DNA of 64,000 nt from contig CAWUHX010000393.1 in NCBI GenBank assembly GCA_963922205.1, positions 1-64,000 of the forward strand, read 5' to 3'. Of this stretch, positions 1 to 12,140 are shown one piece after another. Under the pieces are notes generated by a model, which was not told where the DNA came from, did no database searches, and worked only from the letters and a program-made list of their open reading frames with translations. The stretch is from Romanomermis culicivorax (taxonomy: Eukaryota > Nematoda > Enoplea > Mermithida > Mermithidae). The translations under genes were made by a program, and so were the position numbers. Every line of letters starts with the position of its first letter. Within the stretch, counting starts at the first letter, position 1.

Positions 1-25
1 AAGCAGTGGTATCAACGCAGAGTAC
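1..25 (+). other. SMART / IS-PCR amplification oligo (library artefact)
   Basis: The window opens with AAGCAGTGGTATCAACGCAG followed by AGTAC, which is the well-known template-switch/IS-PCR oligonucleotide also used in low-input whole-genome amplification. It is not nematode DNA. It implies that base 1 is a contig end and that the DNA was PCR-amplified before sequencing, which matters for trusting the long low-complexity arrays in this window. Confidence 0.95.
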
Positions 26-65
26 TCAATGGACGAGGTCATCCTTCTTTCAAGGGGGGCGGGAA

Positions 66-248
66 TGTCACTCGTCGCAGGACCATACATCACCCCTTCA
101 TAGCAATCGCAACACTGCTCGGTAGTTCAATCTGAAGAACGCTGCACTATAGTCACAGAGACGGGGGTTCAAATACCGGTTGAGCATTATTTTTTGAACA
201 GTGTTTGGTGATGGTTACGATGGCAACGCGTTTACCCATTACGTGTCA
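66..248 (+). repeat. tRNA-derived short element, copy 1
   Basis: About 180 bp with a tRNA-like core: a box A-like stretch (GGTAGTTCAATC) and a box B-like stretch (GGTTCAAATACC) ending in GAGCA. The same unit occurs at 1410-1583 (reverse) and 13294-13477. Ends carry short imperfect inverted repeats built on TGTCAC. It is too degenerate to be a functional tRNA gene and is read as a SINE- or MITE-like mobile copy. Confidence 0.7.
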
Positions 249-639
249 CGAGGACCATACAGCCCCAATGATTGTAAAATGTGTTGAAAAACTTTTCTGA
301 CTAAATTGTATTGTTTATAATTTTGTATAAATAAAATTTGGAATTTTAGACTTTTTTGTTTTTGCAGAATTTCTATCACGCAATACAATCAGGTGAGAGA
401 TTAAGTCATATAAACATATTTTTGGTTCCTTTAAGAGTTTAAAAAAAGTTGCATATTGTTACCCATCTAACAATGTATGGCTTAATAAAGTAAGAGAGCT
501 TTTGCACCCTGAATATTGAATACATACAGGAACAAAACTTGCTACCCCTGGTACGGTCACCAATGTTATATTTTTGAAGGGATTAAAATCCCTCGCCCTG
601 TTTAGCTGTCTTGGTCCGAGAGTTGGAAGACAGTAGATA

Positions 640-1090
640 ATTTGGCAGGAGAGATAGCCAGGGATTGTCCTTAATGCACGAGTTTCCTACAACCAGGCCA
701 TACCCGTAAGAGGTTCGACCAGTTGGGGTTTTGGATCGAGGTCCCACAATTTGCCAAAGTTTTGGGACGGGGGGTCGAAAAGACCCAAGAAAATCGAAAA
801 AATTTCGAAAATTTTCCCAAAAAAGCCACTTTTTTCCCTATTTTTTTCCAATTTCGCCTAGTTTTGGGGCGTTGGGTTGGGGGAGTGGGGGTTCCAACAT
901 TTGGGTATAGGTTTCGACCCCCCCCCCAACCCCTTCAATTGCAGACATGACCCATGCTTACCCGAAAGGAAGTACACTTAAAGTACTTAAACCCCATGAT
1001 TAAATGATCCAAATTAGCAAACCTTCGCTTTCCTAATTTGAATCCCCAAAGCTTAGCTGAAAAGAGGAGACGTTTCTCCTATAAAATTTT
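640..1090 (+). repeat. Dispersed repeat R, copy 1 (interrupted)
   Basis: The stretch GTCCTTAATGCACGAGTTTC, followed by CATGCTTACCCG and AGTACTTAAACCCC, is shared with 62487-62995 and, inverted, with 55235-55740. This copy is interrupted at about 715-940 by a G- and C-rich insertion (runs of G, then CCCCCCCCCC) placed between CATACCCG and CATGCTTACCCG. No coding capacity was found. Boundaries are approximate. Confidence 0.55.
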
Positions 1091-1149
1091 ATCCAAGTGG
1101 GAACGACGCTTATGCAATGGCGACTAATATAAAATCAATATGAAAATGG

Positions 1150-1345
1150 GCGGAGCTATCCAATGTTACTACTAGTGGCCAAAAGGCAAAATACAAAAGA
1201 TAATACTGAGATAGCTCACACACACACGTAATTAATCTATCTCCTACAGTAAATAGCCTGGAATGGTCCATTATGCTTGATCCAAATCGTACCTGCGGGC
1301 CATTTCTCAAAAATGTCAATCTATTACGAAACTGTACAAAATCGG
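1150..1345. repeat. Dispersed repeat, copy 1
   Basis: The region includes a CACACACACACAC run, CCTACAGTAAATAGCCTGGA and AATCGTACCTGC. A related sequence with the same order of blocks lies at 58890-59040 (CCTACAGTAAACAGCATGGA, AATCGTACCTGC). No ORF of note. Confidence 0.5.
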
Positions 1346-1409
1346 CAGAAACACGTTACAATAAATACATATCTAAACCAAAAAAGATGTACATCTACTT
1401 CAATGGTGG

Positions 1410-1583
1410 TGACACGTAATGGGTAAACGCGTTGGCATCCCCAACACTGTTCGAAAAGTAATGCTCGACCCGGATTTGAACCCGAGTCTCTGTGACTATA
1501 GTGCAGCGTTCTTCCGATTGAACTACCGAGCCAGTGCTGGGATTGTTACAAAGGGGTGATGTACGGCCGTGCGACACGTGACA
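1410..1583 (-). mobile_element. tRNA-derived short element, copy 2, with 4-bp target duplication
   Basis: Reverse-oriented copy of the 66-248 element, starting TGTCACGTGTCGCACGG on the minus strand. It is flanked on both sides by GTGG (1406-1409 and 1584-1587). The unoccupied sequence CAATGGTGGCAAATC at about 7164-7178, in the second hAT remnant, shows the empty site, so insertion into an older hAT copy with a 4-bp target duplication can be read directly. Confidence 0.75.
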
Positions 1584-1587
1584 GTGG

Positions 1588-1792
1588 CATATCAAGAAGA
1601 AAATGTACCCAACTTTGGCAAAAACCTGGACGGCGATACCTGAGGGCACCATCGACGAGTGCGCCCTCTGAACAACTATTCAGTGGTGCGGGAATCATCT
1701 TTCAGCCATTACGAAATCATATTTCTGGTGAATTAGTAGAAAAGCTATTATTTTTGATATACAATTTAATTGAATTTTTTGATTAATAAAAA
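1588..1792 (+). pseudogene. hAT transposase C-terminal remnant 1 (frameshifted)
   Basis: The reading frame ending at 1784-1786 contains TSAPSEQLFSGAG and NHISGELVEKLLFL. This is the C-terminal dimerisation (hATC) signature of hAT-superfamily transposases. The preceding motif MYPTLAKT (from 1603) lies in another frame; comparison with the copy at 7187 indicates one extra base near 1621-1626. Only the last 60 or so codons survive and the catalytic core is absent. It cannot make an active transposase. Downstream AATAAA-like sequence is not diagnostic. Confidence 0.8.
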
Positions 1793-1899
1793 AATTGGAT
1801 TTTGTGTGTAGGCAATTCGTGTTTTTATTGAATAAAATTTTTAAAGCTTCAACATTGTTTTTATCTTCACATGCAGACGGGAAATTCTAAAATTGACAT

Positions 1900-4800
1900 G
1901 CGAAATCCCATCTTTTTTACACTTTTTACTTTTTTTACACTTTTTACAATGTTTAAGACATTTTACTTTTTTTACACTTTTTACTTCTTTTACATTTTTT
2001 CACACTTTTTACTATTTTCAAGTTTCTACTTTTTTACACCTTTCTATTTTTTACACTTTTTACACCATTTTAAATTTTTTGGTTTTTAGACCTTTACACT
2101 GTTTTACATTTTTTACAAGTCTATGATTTAATACGCTTTTATTCCAAGGTTATTTATAATCTTTTTTTTCTTTTTCCCTAAGAAAAGGTCATCGGCGCGG
2201 CAACTACATAATATAAATCTATGGATGGGCGAAAGTGTATCTATAGTTACACTTTTTTACTTTTTACCCTTCTTTACACTTTTTACACTTTCTATTTTTT
2301 TTACTTTTTACACCTTTTTATTATTTTTCTTTTTACCTTTTTATTTGTTTTTACTTTTTTACACTTTTTACTTTGTTACACTTTTATCTTTCAGACTTTC
2401 ATTTTGTTTTACATTTTTCATCTTTTTACACTTTTTACTTTTTTACTCTTTTATCGTTTACACTTTTCAGACTTTTCACCGTTTTTTGCACTTTTTACTT
2501 CTTTACACTTTTTAGACTTATGACTTTATTTACACTTTTTACTTTTTTACACTTTTATCGTTTACACTTTTTACTTCTTTACACTTTTTTTAATACAGTT
2601 TTTTACAGTTTTTACTTTTTCTGACACTTTTTAGTTCTTTACACATTTCAGACTTTTCACTTTTTCTGCACTTTTTACTTTTTTACACTTTTTTCTTTTT
2701 TCATACTCTCTCCCTTTTTTTATACTTTTGGTTTTTTACAGTGTTCGGATTACAGGTTTTACTTTTTTACGGTTTTTACACTTTTTTACGGTTTTTACAC
2801 TTTTTTTACATTTTTTACTTTTTACACTTTTTTGTTTTTTAGACTTTTTCCTTTTTTCATACTTTTGGTTTTTTACAGTGTTCGGGTTTACAGGTTTTAC
2901 TTTTTTACGGTTTTTAGACTTTTTACTTTTTACACTTTTTGCTTTTTACACTTTTTACTTTTTACACTTTTTACTTTTTACACTTTTTACTTTTTACACT
3001 TTTTGCTTTTTTTTACTTTTTACACTTTTTTCAAATCCATGATTTAACGCTCCTTGATTCCAAGGTTATTTATAATCTTTTTTTTTCTTTTTCCCCAAGA
3101 AAAGGTCATCGGCGCGGCAACAGGTGCATGAAAGAAGAGAGACAAACAACAACCAGGACGTCCTACATAATATCTATGGACGGGCGAAAGTGTGTCTATA
3201 GTTACACTTTTTCGCTTCTTACTCTTCTTTACACTTTTTGGTTTTTCACATTTTTTATTTTTTTGACACTTTTTACTTTCTTACAACTTTTTATGATTTT
3301 TACATTTTTTTACACTTTTAACTTTTTTCCATTTTTTATTTTTTTCACACTTTTTACTTTCTTACAACTTTTCATGGTTTTACGTTTTTTTTACATTTTT
3401 TACTTTTTTTACATTTTTTACACTTTTTAATTTTTTCACACTTTTGTCACTGACATTTTAACAGTTTTTACACCTTTTTAGACATTTTGGTTTGTTTACA
3501 CTTTTTACACTTTATTCACACTTTTTACGGTTTTTACACCATTTTACACTTTTTAGTTTCTTAAATTTTTTGCATTTTTCACATCTTTAATTTTTTTGAC
3601 ACTTTTTACTTTCTTACAACTTTTTATGATTTTTATATTTTTTTACATTTTTACTTTTTCTACGTTTTTTACATTTTTACACTGTTTACTTTTTCAAATT
3701 TTTTGCACGCATTACATTTTTTACACTTTTTAGTTTTGTTCACATTTTTTAGTTTCTTACAACTTTTTATGGTTTTGACATTTTTTACTTTTTTCACACT
3801 TTTTAGTTTTTTTACACTTTCCACTTTCTTACAACTTTTTATGGTTTTTACATTTTTGACTTTTTTTACAATGTTTACATTTTTTACACTTTTTAGTTTT
3901 TTCATACTTTTGTCACTAACATTTTGAAAGTTTTTACACCATTTTAGACTTTTTGGTTTTTTTTACACTTTTTGCACTTTTTGCACACTTTTTACAGTTT
4001 TTACGCTATTTTGCACTTTTACTTCTTTACTTTTCTACGGTTTTTACATCATATTACACTTTTTGTTTTTTACACCATTGTAAACTGTTTCGTTTTTTTA
4101 CACTTTTTACTTTTTTCCATTTTTACCACTTTTTTCACACTTTTTACTTTCTTACAACTTTTCATGGTTTTACATTTTTTTTACATTTTTTACACTTTTA
4201 AATTTTTTCACACTTTTGTCACTGACATTTTAACAGTTTTTACACCTTTTTAGACATTTTGGTTTTTTTACACTTTTTACACTTTTTCACACTTTTTACG
4301 GTTTTTACACCATTTTACACTTTTTGGTTTTTTTACACCCTTTACACTTTTTACACTTTTTTCACACTTTTTATGGTTTTTACACCATTTTACACTTTAT
4401 GGTTTTTTTACACTTTTTACACATCTTTACACTTTTTTTGAAATCCATGATTTAACGCTCCTTGATTCCAAGGTTATTTATAATCTTTTTTTTTCTTTTT
4501 CCCCAAGAAAAGGTCGTCGGCGCGGCAACAGGTGCATAAAAGAAGAGAGACAAACAACAACCAGGACGTCCTACATAATATCTATGGACGGGCGAAAGTG
4601 TGTCTATAGTTACACTTTTTCGCTTCTTTCTCTTCTTTACACTTTTTGGTTTTTACACTTTTTAGTTTTTTCACACTTTTTAGTTTTTTCACACTTTTTA
4701 CTTTCTTACAACTTTTTATGATTTTTACATTTTTTTACACTTTTTACTTTTTTCCATTTTTTTATTTTTTTCACACTTTTTACTTTCTTACAACTTTTTA

Positions 4801-5345
4801 TGATTTTTACATTTTTTTACACTTTTACTTTTTTCCATTTTTTATTTTTTCACACTTTTTACTTTCTTACAACTTTTTATGATTTTTACATTTTTTTACA
4901 CTTTTTACTTTTTTCCATTTTTTACACTTTTTAATTTTTTTACACTTTTGTCACTGACATTTTAACAGTTTTTACACCTTTTTAGACATTTTGGTTTTTT
5001 TTACACTTTTTACACTTTTTTCACACTTTTTACGGTTTTTACACCATTTTACACTTTTTGGTTTTTTACACCCTTTACACTTTTTGACACTTTTTTTCAC
5101 ACTTTTTACGGTTTTTACACCATTTTACACTTTTTGGTTTTTTACAACTTTTACACATCTTTACACTTTTTTTCAAATCCATGATTTAACGCTCCTTGAT
5201 TCCAAGGTTATTTATAATCTTTTTTTTTCTTTTTCACCAAGAAAAGGTCATCGGCGCGGCAACAGGTGCATAAAAGAAGAGAGACAAACAACAACCAGAC
5301 GTCCTACATAATATAAATCTATGGATGGGCGAAAGTGTGTATCTA
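1900..5345. repeat. T-rich TTTTTACAC minisatellite with higher-order structure
   Basis: Some 3.4 kb is built from a 9-10 base word, TTTTTACAC, with variants such as TTTTTGGTTTTTTACAC and CTTACAACTTTT. It is punctuated by a conserved non-T-rich spacer of about 165 bp at 2115-2250, 3040-3205, 4445-4612 and 5178-5345. The spacer contains CTCCTTGATTCCAAGG, AAGAAAAGGTCATCGGCGCGG and GGGCGAAAGTGTGTCTATAG. The Phe/Leu/Thr-rich and Lys-rich ORFs here are translations of the repeat and not genes. Confidence 0.85.
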
Positions 5346-5690
5346 GTTGTGCTGCGAGCATTTCTCCTCCATTTCTAATCCAAAGTTATTTATTTTGAAA
5401 CCGGGCTGCCGATGATGTTCCTTTTCTATATAGAATAAACGAGTCCTACTACCATTTTCTAAAATGTACGCATGGAATTGCTTTTCTCGTCGTCATGCGC
5501 ACGCACGCGCGACTTGTGTGTCATTGTTTGGCTCTGTGTCGATGGAAAACTGGTTCGAAGTTGATGACGAACGGCGTAGTTTTTTGGATTTTTTGCCCCA
5601 TTTTTTGTGGATCTTTATAAAGAAAATGTGGATTTTTCAATTTTTTAAACGCTTTTTTTGCAGTTTATGGCACTTTTTTTTATGAATCGT
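5346..5690. other. Unassigned spacer
   Basis: Non-repetitive sequence between two T-rich minisatellites. It contains a 73-codon ORF from 5464 with no recognisable motif and no splice-site support. Nothing else was identified. Confidence 0.4.
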
Positions 5691-6480
5691 CCGTTAGGCT
5701 AAATTTTGCCACAACTTTACAGCAATATTTGGCGATTCTTCGACCACTTTACACTTTTTAACAATTTTCTATAGTTGTTGAGGAATTTATGATAACTTTA
5801 CACTTTCTGATAAATTTTCGACAACTTTTTACAGTTAGTTTTTCAGCAATTTATGACAACTTTACACTTTTGAACAACTTTTCACAATTTTCCAACATTA
5901 TCAATTTTCGACAACTTTACATTTTTCAATAATTTTTCAAAGTTTTTCAGCAATTTACGACAACTTTTTACAACAATTTCTTTTATTTTCGACAACTTTA
6001 CACTTTTTAACAACTTTTTATAGTTTTTCTGCAATTTACGATAGCTTTACACTTTCTGACAACTTCTCAACGTCAACAATTTTCGAGAAATTTACACTTT
6101 TCAACATCTTTTCACAATTTTCCGCGATTTTACATTTTCCAATAAATCCCTTTTTTACAGTTTTTTTCAGCAATTCACGACAAGTTTACACTTTCTGGAA
6201 AATTTTCGACAACTCTTCAGAACATTTTTGACAATTTTCGATCAGGAATTTATGGCAACTTTACACTTTCTGCAAAGTTTTCAACAAATTTTTACAATTT
6301 TCGACATTTTTGATAACTTTACACTTTTCAACAATTTTTTACAGTATTCTAGCAATTTAACACTTTCTGGCAAATTTTCCACAATTTTCGACAACTTTTT
6401 AACAAATTTTACACAAGTTTACAATATTCAACATCTTCTTACAGTTTTTGGACTATTTTTGACAACTTTGCACTTTTTTT
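5691..6480. repeat. Minisatellite of ACAACTTTACACTTTT units
   Basis: Repeated GACAACTTTACACTTT, ACAACTTTTTACAGTTTTTC and CAGCAATTTACGACAAC words, with a loose 55-75 bp higher-order period. The TTTACACTTTT word is shared with the array at 1900-5345, which suggests common ancestry. No coding sequence. Confidence 0.75.
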
Positions 6481-6483
6481 TTG

Positions 6484-6930
6484 TTCAAAAATTGACATTT
6501 TTCATTAAAAAATTGATTTTTTTCTGTATTTTTTCTGACCAAAAGTGTGGTGGTCCCTAGGACTACCATAGGGTTAGCCATAGGATTGAAAAATGCTGCT
6601 AGTCGTTCAATAGCTAGCCATATGACCGACGATTCCTCTGGGGGGTTCCTATAGCACTACCCCGCAATGACACATATGTTATATGATTTTTTTTTTGGGC
6701 CAGGGGGTGGCCAGGGTCTGAGGTACCCCCTATGCATACAAGTGCTATAGGTAGGAACCCTCCCCCAGGAATCGTCGGCCATATGGCCAGCCATTGGGCG
6801 ACCACCCCCGCAGGATTTTCCAATGCTATGGCTAGCCGTATGGTAGCTGCAGGAACCGCCTTACTTTTGGTTGGAAAAATTATGAAAAATGTCAATTTTT
6901 GGTATTTTTTGAAATATTTTTCGGACTTTT
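6484..6930. mobile_element. Foldback (long inverted repeat) element
   Basis: The left arm at about 6484-6653 is the imperfect reverse complement of the right arm at about 6738-6930, with a loop of about 85 bp. Matched blocks include AAAAATTGACATTTTTCAT, CCAAAAGT, GGCTAGCCAT, CCGACGATTCC and CTATAGCACT. The compact foldback shape is typical of non-autonomous MITE-type elements. Stops and low coding quality argue against the short ORFs inside it. Confidence 0.75.
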
Positions 6931-7164
6931 TTGTTAAAAAATCAATTTTTTTTCTGCTTTAGAGACCAATCCCCCTAAAATTTTTGGAATGACTCACCCC
7001 CTGCCCTAAAAAAGCCGTCCGACCCCCCCCCCTCTCCCGCACCTCGGGCCCCGTTATATGTATGTTTTGCGCCACGAATATGGATTACATACAGAAAGCT
7101 AACTTGCCATTGTGAAGCCTATCTAAATAAAAAAATGGGTATCCTATGACATAGATTCACTTCA

Positions 7165-7395
7165 ATGGTGGCAAATCAACAAAAAAATGTACCCAACTTT
7201 GGCAAAACTTGCAAGGCGTTACCTCGGCGCACAAGCTACGAGTGCGCCCTCAGAATAGCTATTCAGTGGTGCAGGAATCATCTTTCAGCCATTACGAAAT
7301 CGTATTTCAGGCGAATCTATTATATTTTTTATTCAATTTTTCCAACAAAAAAATGGATTTGGTACCTCTTGGATTATTAATTTTGTTATTTGAAT
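7165..7395 (+). pseudogene. hAT transposase C-terminal remnant 2 (nonsense)
   Basis: From 7187 the frame reads MYPTLAKLARRYL, then ATSAPSE, an in-frame TAG at 7256-7258, and LFSGAGIIFQPLRNRISGE. These are the conserved hATC blocks of hAT transposases. It is homologous to the remnant at 1588-1792, but carries a stop codon instead of a frameshift and lacks the tRNA-derived insertion. No catalytic domain is present nearby, so this is an inactive fragment. Confidence 0.8.
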
Positions 7396-7974
7396 AAAGT
7401 TTTTTTGCATCTGCGTTATTTTTTCTTCTCATAAAATTGTGAATTCTAGCTTATTTTTAAGACAATTTCTAAAAAAAAACCAACATTTTATTCAACATTC
7501 TCTATATGCAAAAATGCAAAAAGGCTTCCTTTATTATAAGCGAAACCTGATCAAATATTATAATTTGGCTTCCTCTTCATCATTTTTGAATCATTGCAGT
7601 TGCTTAGCCGAGCAATATATGCTACATAGGTTTGCATTTTGCCCTCTATTCTATCCAATATATTATATATTATCTAGTTTCTATGTCATGGGTTATAATG
7701 ACTAGATGATGGAACACGTTCCTAGTCAGTCTTTTGCCACCTCTCTTATCTCTCTCCAATAGGTAATTTTTCCAGTTTGCGCAATGTCTATGTGTGCGCT
7801 GCTCGCCGGCATTTTTAATGTCGCTCCGCTACCACCAACTGACGTTCCTCGAGCTGCTAAGATAAGAGTAGTATGAAACTTTTTTCCCCTCCTCGTCTGC
7901 GTGTTTGGCTCGCTTTGATAAGAAAGCTCTTTTTCCTATTTTAAGCCAGCTTTTTTTCGTGTTCCAAAGCGCGG
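7396..7974. other. Unassigned intergenic sequence
   Basis: AT-rich sequence with an 88-codon ORF (7439-7705) that has no recognisable motif. No repeat or gene could be supported. Confidence 0.4.
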
Positions 7975-10900
7975 TAAATTAGAATTAATGGATAGATTTT
8001 GTTCAGATATATATATTTTCAAAAATTTGATTTGAAATGTCTGAAATTTTTACCAGATGCTGCCCTAGGTCTGAAATGAATAATGCCAAAGTTTTATTTT
8101 GATACCTTAAATACTTCCAAAGTTGTGGGGCTCCGAACTTTTGGGGTCGCGGAATGGGCGACAAAAGCTCAAGTTTGGCATGAGATTGCTGATAAAATAT
8201 TTAATCAATGAGGCTCAAATTTTAACCCTTTATACAACTTTTTACGCTTATTTCAACTATTTTACTTACAACCATTTCAGTCTATTTTTCGAGCCTTGAG
8301 ACTCCCTCTAACAGCATGGAAAAATTTGTCGCAGGAACAATTGTGGCCTTTTTGAGCAGTCATAAACTCAAAAATTGACAGTCAGAAATTCTTCTAAATT
8401 GCAGTAAATTAGAATTAATGGATAGATTTGGTTCAGATATATATTTTCAAAAATTTGATTCAAAATGTTGTATCATCATTTTTGATCGATTTAAGGGGAA
8501 ATTCCATATCGAATGATTCAAATTTGAAAAAGTGCCAAACTCAACCATCTCTCAAAAATTGATGAATTTTTTACCAGATGCTGCCCTAGGTCTGAAATGA
8601 ATCATGCCAAAGTTTTACTTTGATACCTTACATACTTCAAAAGTTATCGCAACCCAAACTTTTCAGGTCGTGGAACGGGTGACAAAAGCTCAAGTTTCGC
8701 ATGAGATTGCTGATAAAATATTTGATCAATGAGGCTCAAATTTTAACCCTTTATACAACTTTTTACGCTTATTTCAACTATTTTACCTACAACCATTTCA
8801 GTCTATTTTTCGAGCCTTGAGACTCCCTCTAACAGCATGGGAAAATTTGTCGCCGAAACAATTGTGACCTTTTTGAGCAGTCATAACTCAGAAATTGACA
8901 GTCAGAAATTCCTCTAAATTGCGGTAAATTAGAATTAATGGATAGATTTGGTTCAGATATATAATTTCAAAAATTTGATTTAAAATGTTGTATCGTCATT
9001 TTTGATCGATTTGAGGGGAAATTCCATATCGAATGATTCAAATTTGAAAAAGTGCCAAACTCAACCATCGCTCAAAAAATGATGAAATTTTTACCAGATG
9101 CTGCCCTAGGTCTGAAATGAATAATGCCAAAGTTTTATTTTGATACCTTAAATACTTCCAAAGTTGTGGGGCTCCGAACTTTTGGGGTCGCGGAATGGGC
9201 GACAAAAGCTCAAGTTTGGCATGAGATTGCTGATAAAATATTTGTCAATGAGGCTCAAATTTTAACCCTTTATGCAACTTTTTACGCTTATTTCAACTAT
9301 TTTACTTACAACTATTTCAGTCTATTTTTCGAGCCTTGAGACTCTCTCTAACAGCATGGAAAAATTTCTCGCGGGAACAATCGTGGCTTTTTTGAGCAGT
9401 CATAACTCAGAAATTGACAGTCAGAAATTCTTCTAAGTTGCAGTAAATTAGAATTAATGGATATATTTGGTTCAGATATATATTTTCAAAAATTTGATTT
9501 AAAATGTCGTATCGTCATTTTTGATTGACTTAAGGGGAAATTCCATGTCGAATGATTCAAATTTGAAAAAGTGCCAAACTCAACCATCTCTCAAAAATTG
9601 ATGAAATTTTTACCAGATGCTGCCCTAGATCTGAAATGAATAATGCCAAAGTTTTATTTTGATACCTTACATACTTCCAAAGTTATGGGGCCCCGAACTT
9701 TTAGGGTCGCGGAATGGGCGACAAAAGCTCAAGTTTGGCATGAGATTGCTGATAAAATATTTGATCAATGAGGCTCAAATTTTAACCCTTTACACAACTT
9801 TTTACGCTTATTTCAACTATTTTACTTACAACCATTTCAGTCTATTTTTCGAGCCTTGAGACTCCTCTAATAGCATGGAAAAATTTGTCGCGGGAACAAT
9901 TGTGGCCTTTTTGAGCAGTCATAACTCGGAAATTGACAGTCAGAAATTCTTCTAAATTGCAGTAAATTAGAATTAATGGATAGATTTTGTTCAGATATAT
10001 ATTTTCAAAAATTTGATTTAAAATGTTGTATCGTCATTTTTGATCGATTTGAGGGGAAATTCCATATATATTGATTCAAATTTGAAAAAGTGCCAAACTC
10101 AACCATCTCCTCAAAATTGATGAAATTTTTACCAGATGCTGCCCTAGGTCTGAAATGAATAATGCCAAAGTTTTATTTGATACCTTACATACTTCCAAAG
10201 TTATGGGGCCCCGAACTTTTGGGCTTGCGGAACAGGCGACAAAAGCTCAAGTTTGGCAAGAGATTGCTGATAAAATATTTGATCAATAAGGCTCAAATTT
10301 CAACCCTTTATACAACTTTTAACGCTTATTTCAACTATTTTACTTACAACCATTTCAGTCTATTTTTCGAGCCTTGAGACTCCCTCTAACAGCATGGAAA
10401 AATTTGTCACGGGAACAATTGTGGCCTTTTTGAGCAGTTCATAACTCAGAAATTGACAGTCAGAAATTCTTCTAAATTGCAGTAAATTAGAACTAATGGA
10501 TAGATTTTGTTCAGATATATATTTTCAAAAATTTGATTTAAAATGTTGTATCGTCATTTTTGATCGATTTGAGGGGAAATTCCATATATATTGATTCAAA
10601 TTTGAAAAAGTGCCAAACTCAACCATCTCTCAAAAATTGATGAAATTTTTACCAGATGCTGCCCTAGGTCTGAAATGAATAATGCCAAAGTTTTATTTTG
10701 ATAGCTTTAATACTTCCAAAGTTATGCAGCTCCGAACTTTTGGAGTCCTAGAACGGGCGACAAAAGCTCAAGTTTGGCATGAGATTGCTGATAAAATATT
10801 TGATCAATGAGGCTCAAATTTTAACCCTCCAAACAACTTTTTACGCTTATTTCAACTATTTTACTTACAACCATTTCAGTCTATTTTTCGAGCCTTGAGA

Positions 10901-11510
10901 CTCCCTCTAATAGCATGGAAAAATTTGTCGCAGAAACAATTGTGCCCTTTTTGAGCAGTCATAACTCAGAAATTGACAGTCAGAAATTCTTCTAAATTGC
11001 AGTAAATTAGAATGAATGGATAGATTTGGTTCAGATATATATTTTCAAAAATTTGATTTAAAATGTTGTATCATCATTTTTGATCGACTTAAGGGGAAAT
11101 TCCATATCGAATGATTCAAATTTGAAAAAGTGCCAAACTCAACCATCTCTCAAAACTTGATGAAATTTTTACCAGATGCTGCCCTAGGTCTGAAATGAAT
11201 AATGCCAAAGTTTTATTTTGATACCTTACATACTTCCAAAGTTGTGGGACCCCGAACATTTGGGGTCGCGGAACGAGTGACAAAAGCTCAAGTTTGGCAT
11301 GAGATTGCTGATAAAATATTTGATCAATGAGGCTCAAATTTTAACCTTTCATACAACTTTTTACGCTTATTTCAAGTATTTTACTTACAACCATTTCAGT
11401 CTATTTTTCGAGCCTTGAGACTCCCTCCAACAGCATAGAAAAATTGGTCGCGGGAACAATCATGGCCTTTTTGAGCAGTCATAACTCAGAAACTGACAGT
11501 CAGAAATTAA
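7975..11510 (+). repeat. About 520-bp satellite, nearly 7 tandem copies
   Basis: TAAATTAGAATTAATGGATAG recurs at about 7975, 8405, 8926, 9446, 9963, 10484 and 11004, giving periods of about 430 (one copy with an internal deletion), 521, 520, 517, 521 and 520. Copies differ by a few percent by eye. Each contains GATGCTGCCCTAG, TTGCTGATAAAATATTTGATC and TTTCGAGCCTTGAGACTC. The 66-73 codon ORFs recurring in it shift frame between copies and are not taken as genes. A diverged fragment of the unit reappears at about 12345-12425. Confidence 0.9.
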
Positions 11511-11819
11511 TTATATTTTGGCTTATATGTTCTAAAATAACTTTGCTTCTATTCATCAAATTTCATGTTTTTTCTGCTTCTGATTTTTCAGATATAGCAT
11601 AATATTGAACATATGTGTGTACAAAATTATGCAAATTTTAAGTCAACTTTAGCACCATATTTCCCAACTGTACCTTTTTCAATTTCAATCATTTATGCAC
11701 CATTTGAAAGAAGAAATTTTTCTCTTCAAAACTCACTTTTTTTTTTTTAGACCCATTTGTCTTCCATGCTCAAAAAGTGTCATTTTCGAAGTACTTTGTT
11801 TTTTGGTTTGGTAAGATTG

Positions 11820-12140
11820 TGATGGCTACACCCTATTTTTCAAATTTATTTTCACTCCAAAAAATTCCATATAATTTTCATTTCTAGAAAGTCAGGAACT
11901 TCATTGGTGGGCAGTCCAAAGGAGCTAGTTGTAGGTTCACGACCACCAAGCATTGGAGTTGTATGCTAAAAATTGTCGCCAAGGGGAGCACCTTAATCTG
12001 GGTTCACCTCGTGGTGTAGTGGTCTAGTCGTGAGGACACCAGCCCGGAATGCTGGTAACTCAGGTTTGACTCCTGGCTACATTCTATTTTTCAAATTTAT
12101 TGTCACTCCAAAAAATTCCATATAATTTTCATTTTTAAAA
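11820..12140 (+). repeat. tRNA-like SINE family 2, copy 1
   Basis: Two copies of a tail (ATTTTTCAAATTTATT, CACTCCAAAAAATTCCATAT) flank a body with CACGACCAAGCATTGGAGTTG-type sequence and a tRNA-like head at 12003-12075. The head has a box A-like GTGGTGTAGTGG and a box B-like GGTTTGACTCC, and CACCAGC...GCTGGT could form an anticodon stem. The same arrangement is found inverted at 51850-52230. It reads as a dimeric tRNA-derived retroposon and not a working tRNA gene. Confidence 0.65.

Noticed and set aside
8080..11340. Recurring 66-73 codon ORFs (MPKFY... and similar) in the 520-bp satellite
   Set aside because: The frame is not kept between copies; differences include indels and stops, so no selection for protein is visible.
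7975..11510. CRISPR-like array
   Set aside because: Units are about 520 bp with no repeat-spacer structure, and the DNA is eukaryotic.
12003..12075. Functional tRNA gene
   Set aside because: Box A- and box B-like sequences are present, but the acceptor stem is not formed and the same sequence occurs within a dispersed repeat. The same applies to the tRNA-like units at 66-248, 45262-45335 and 45518-45590.
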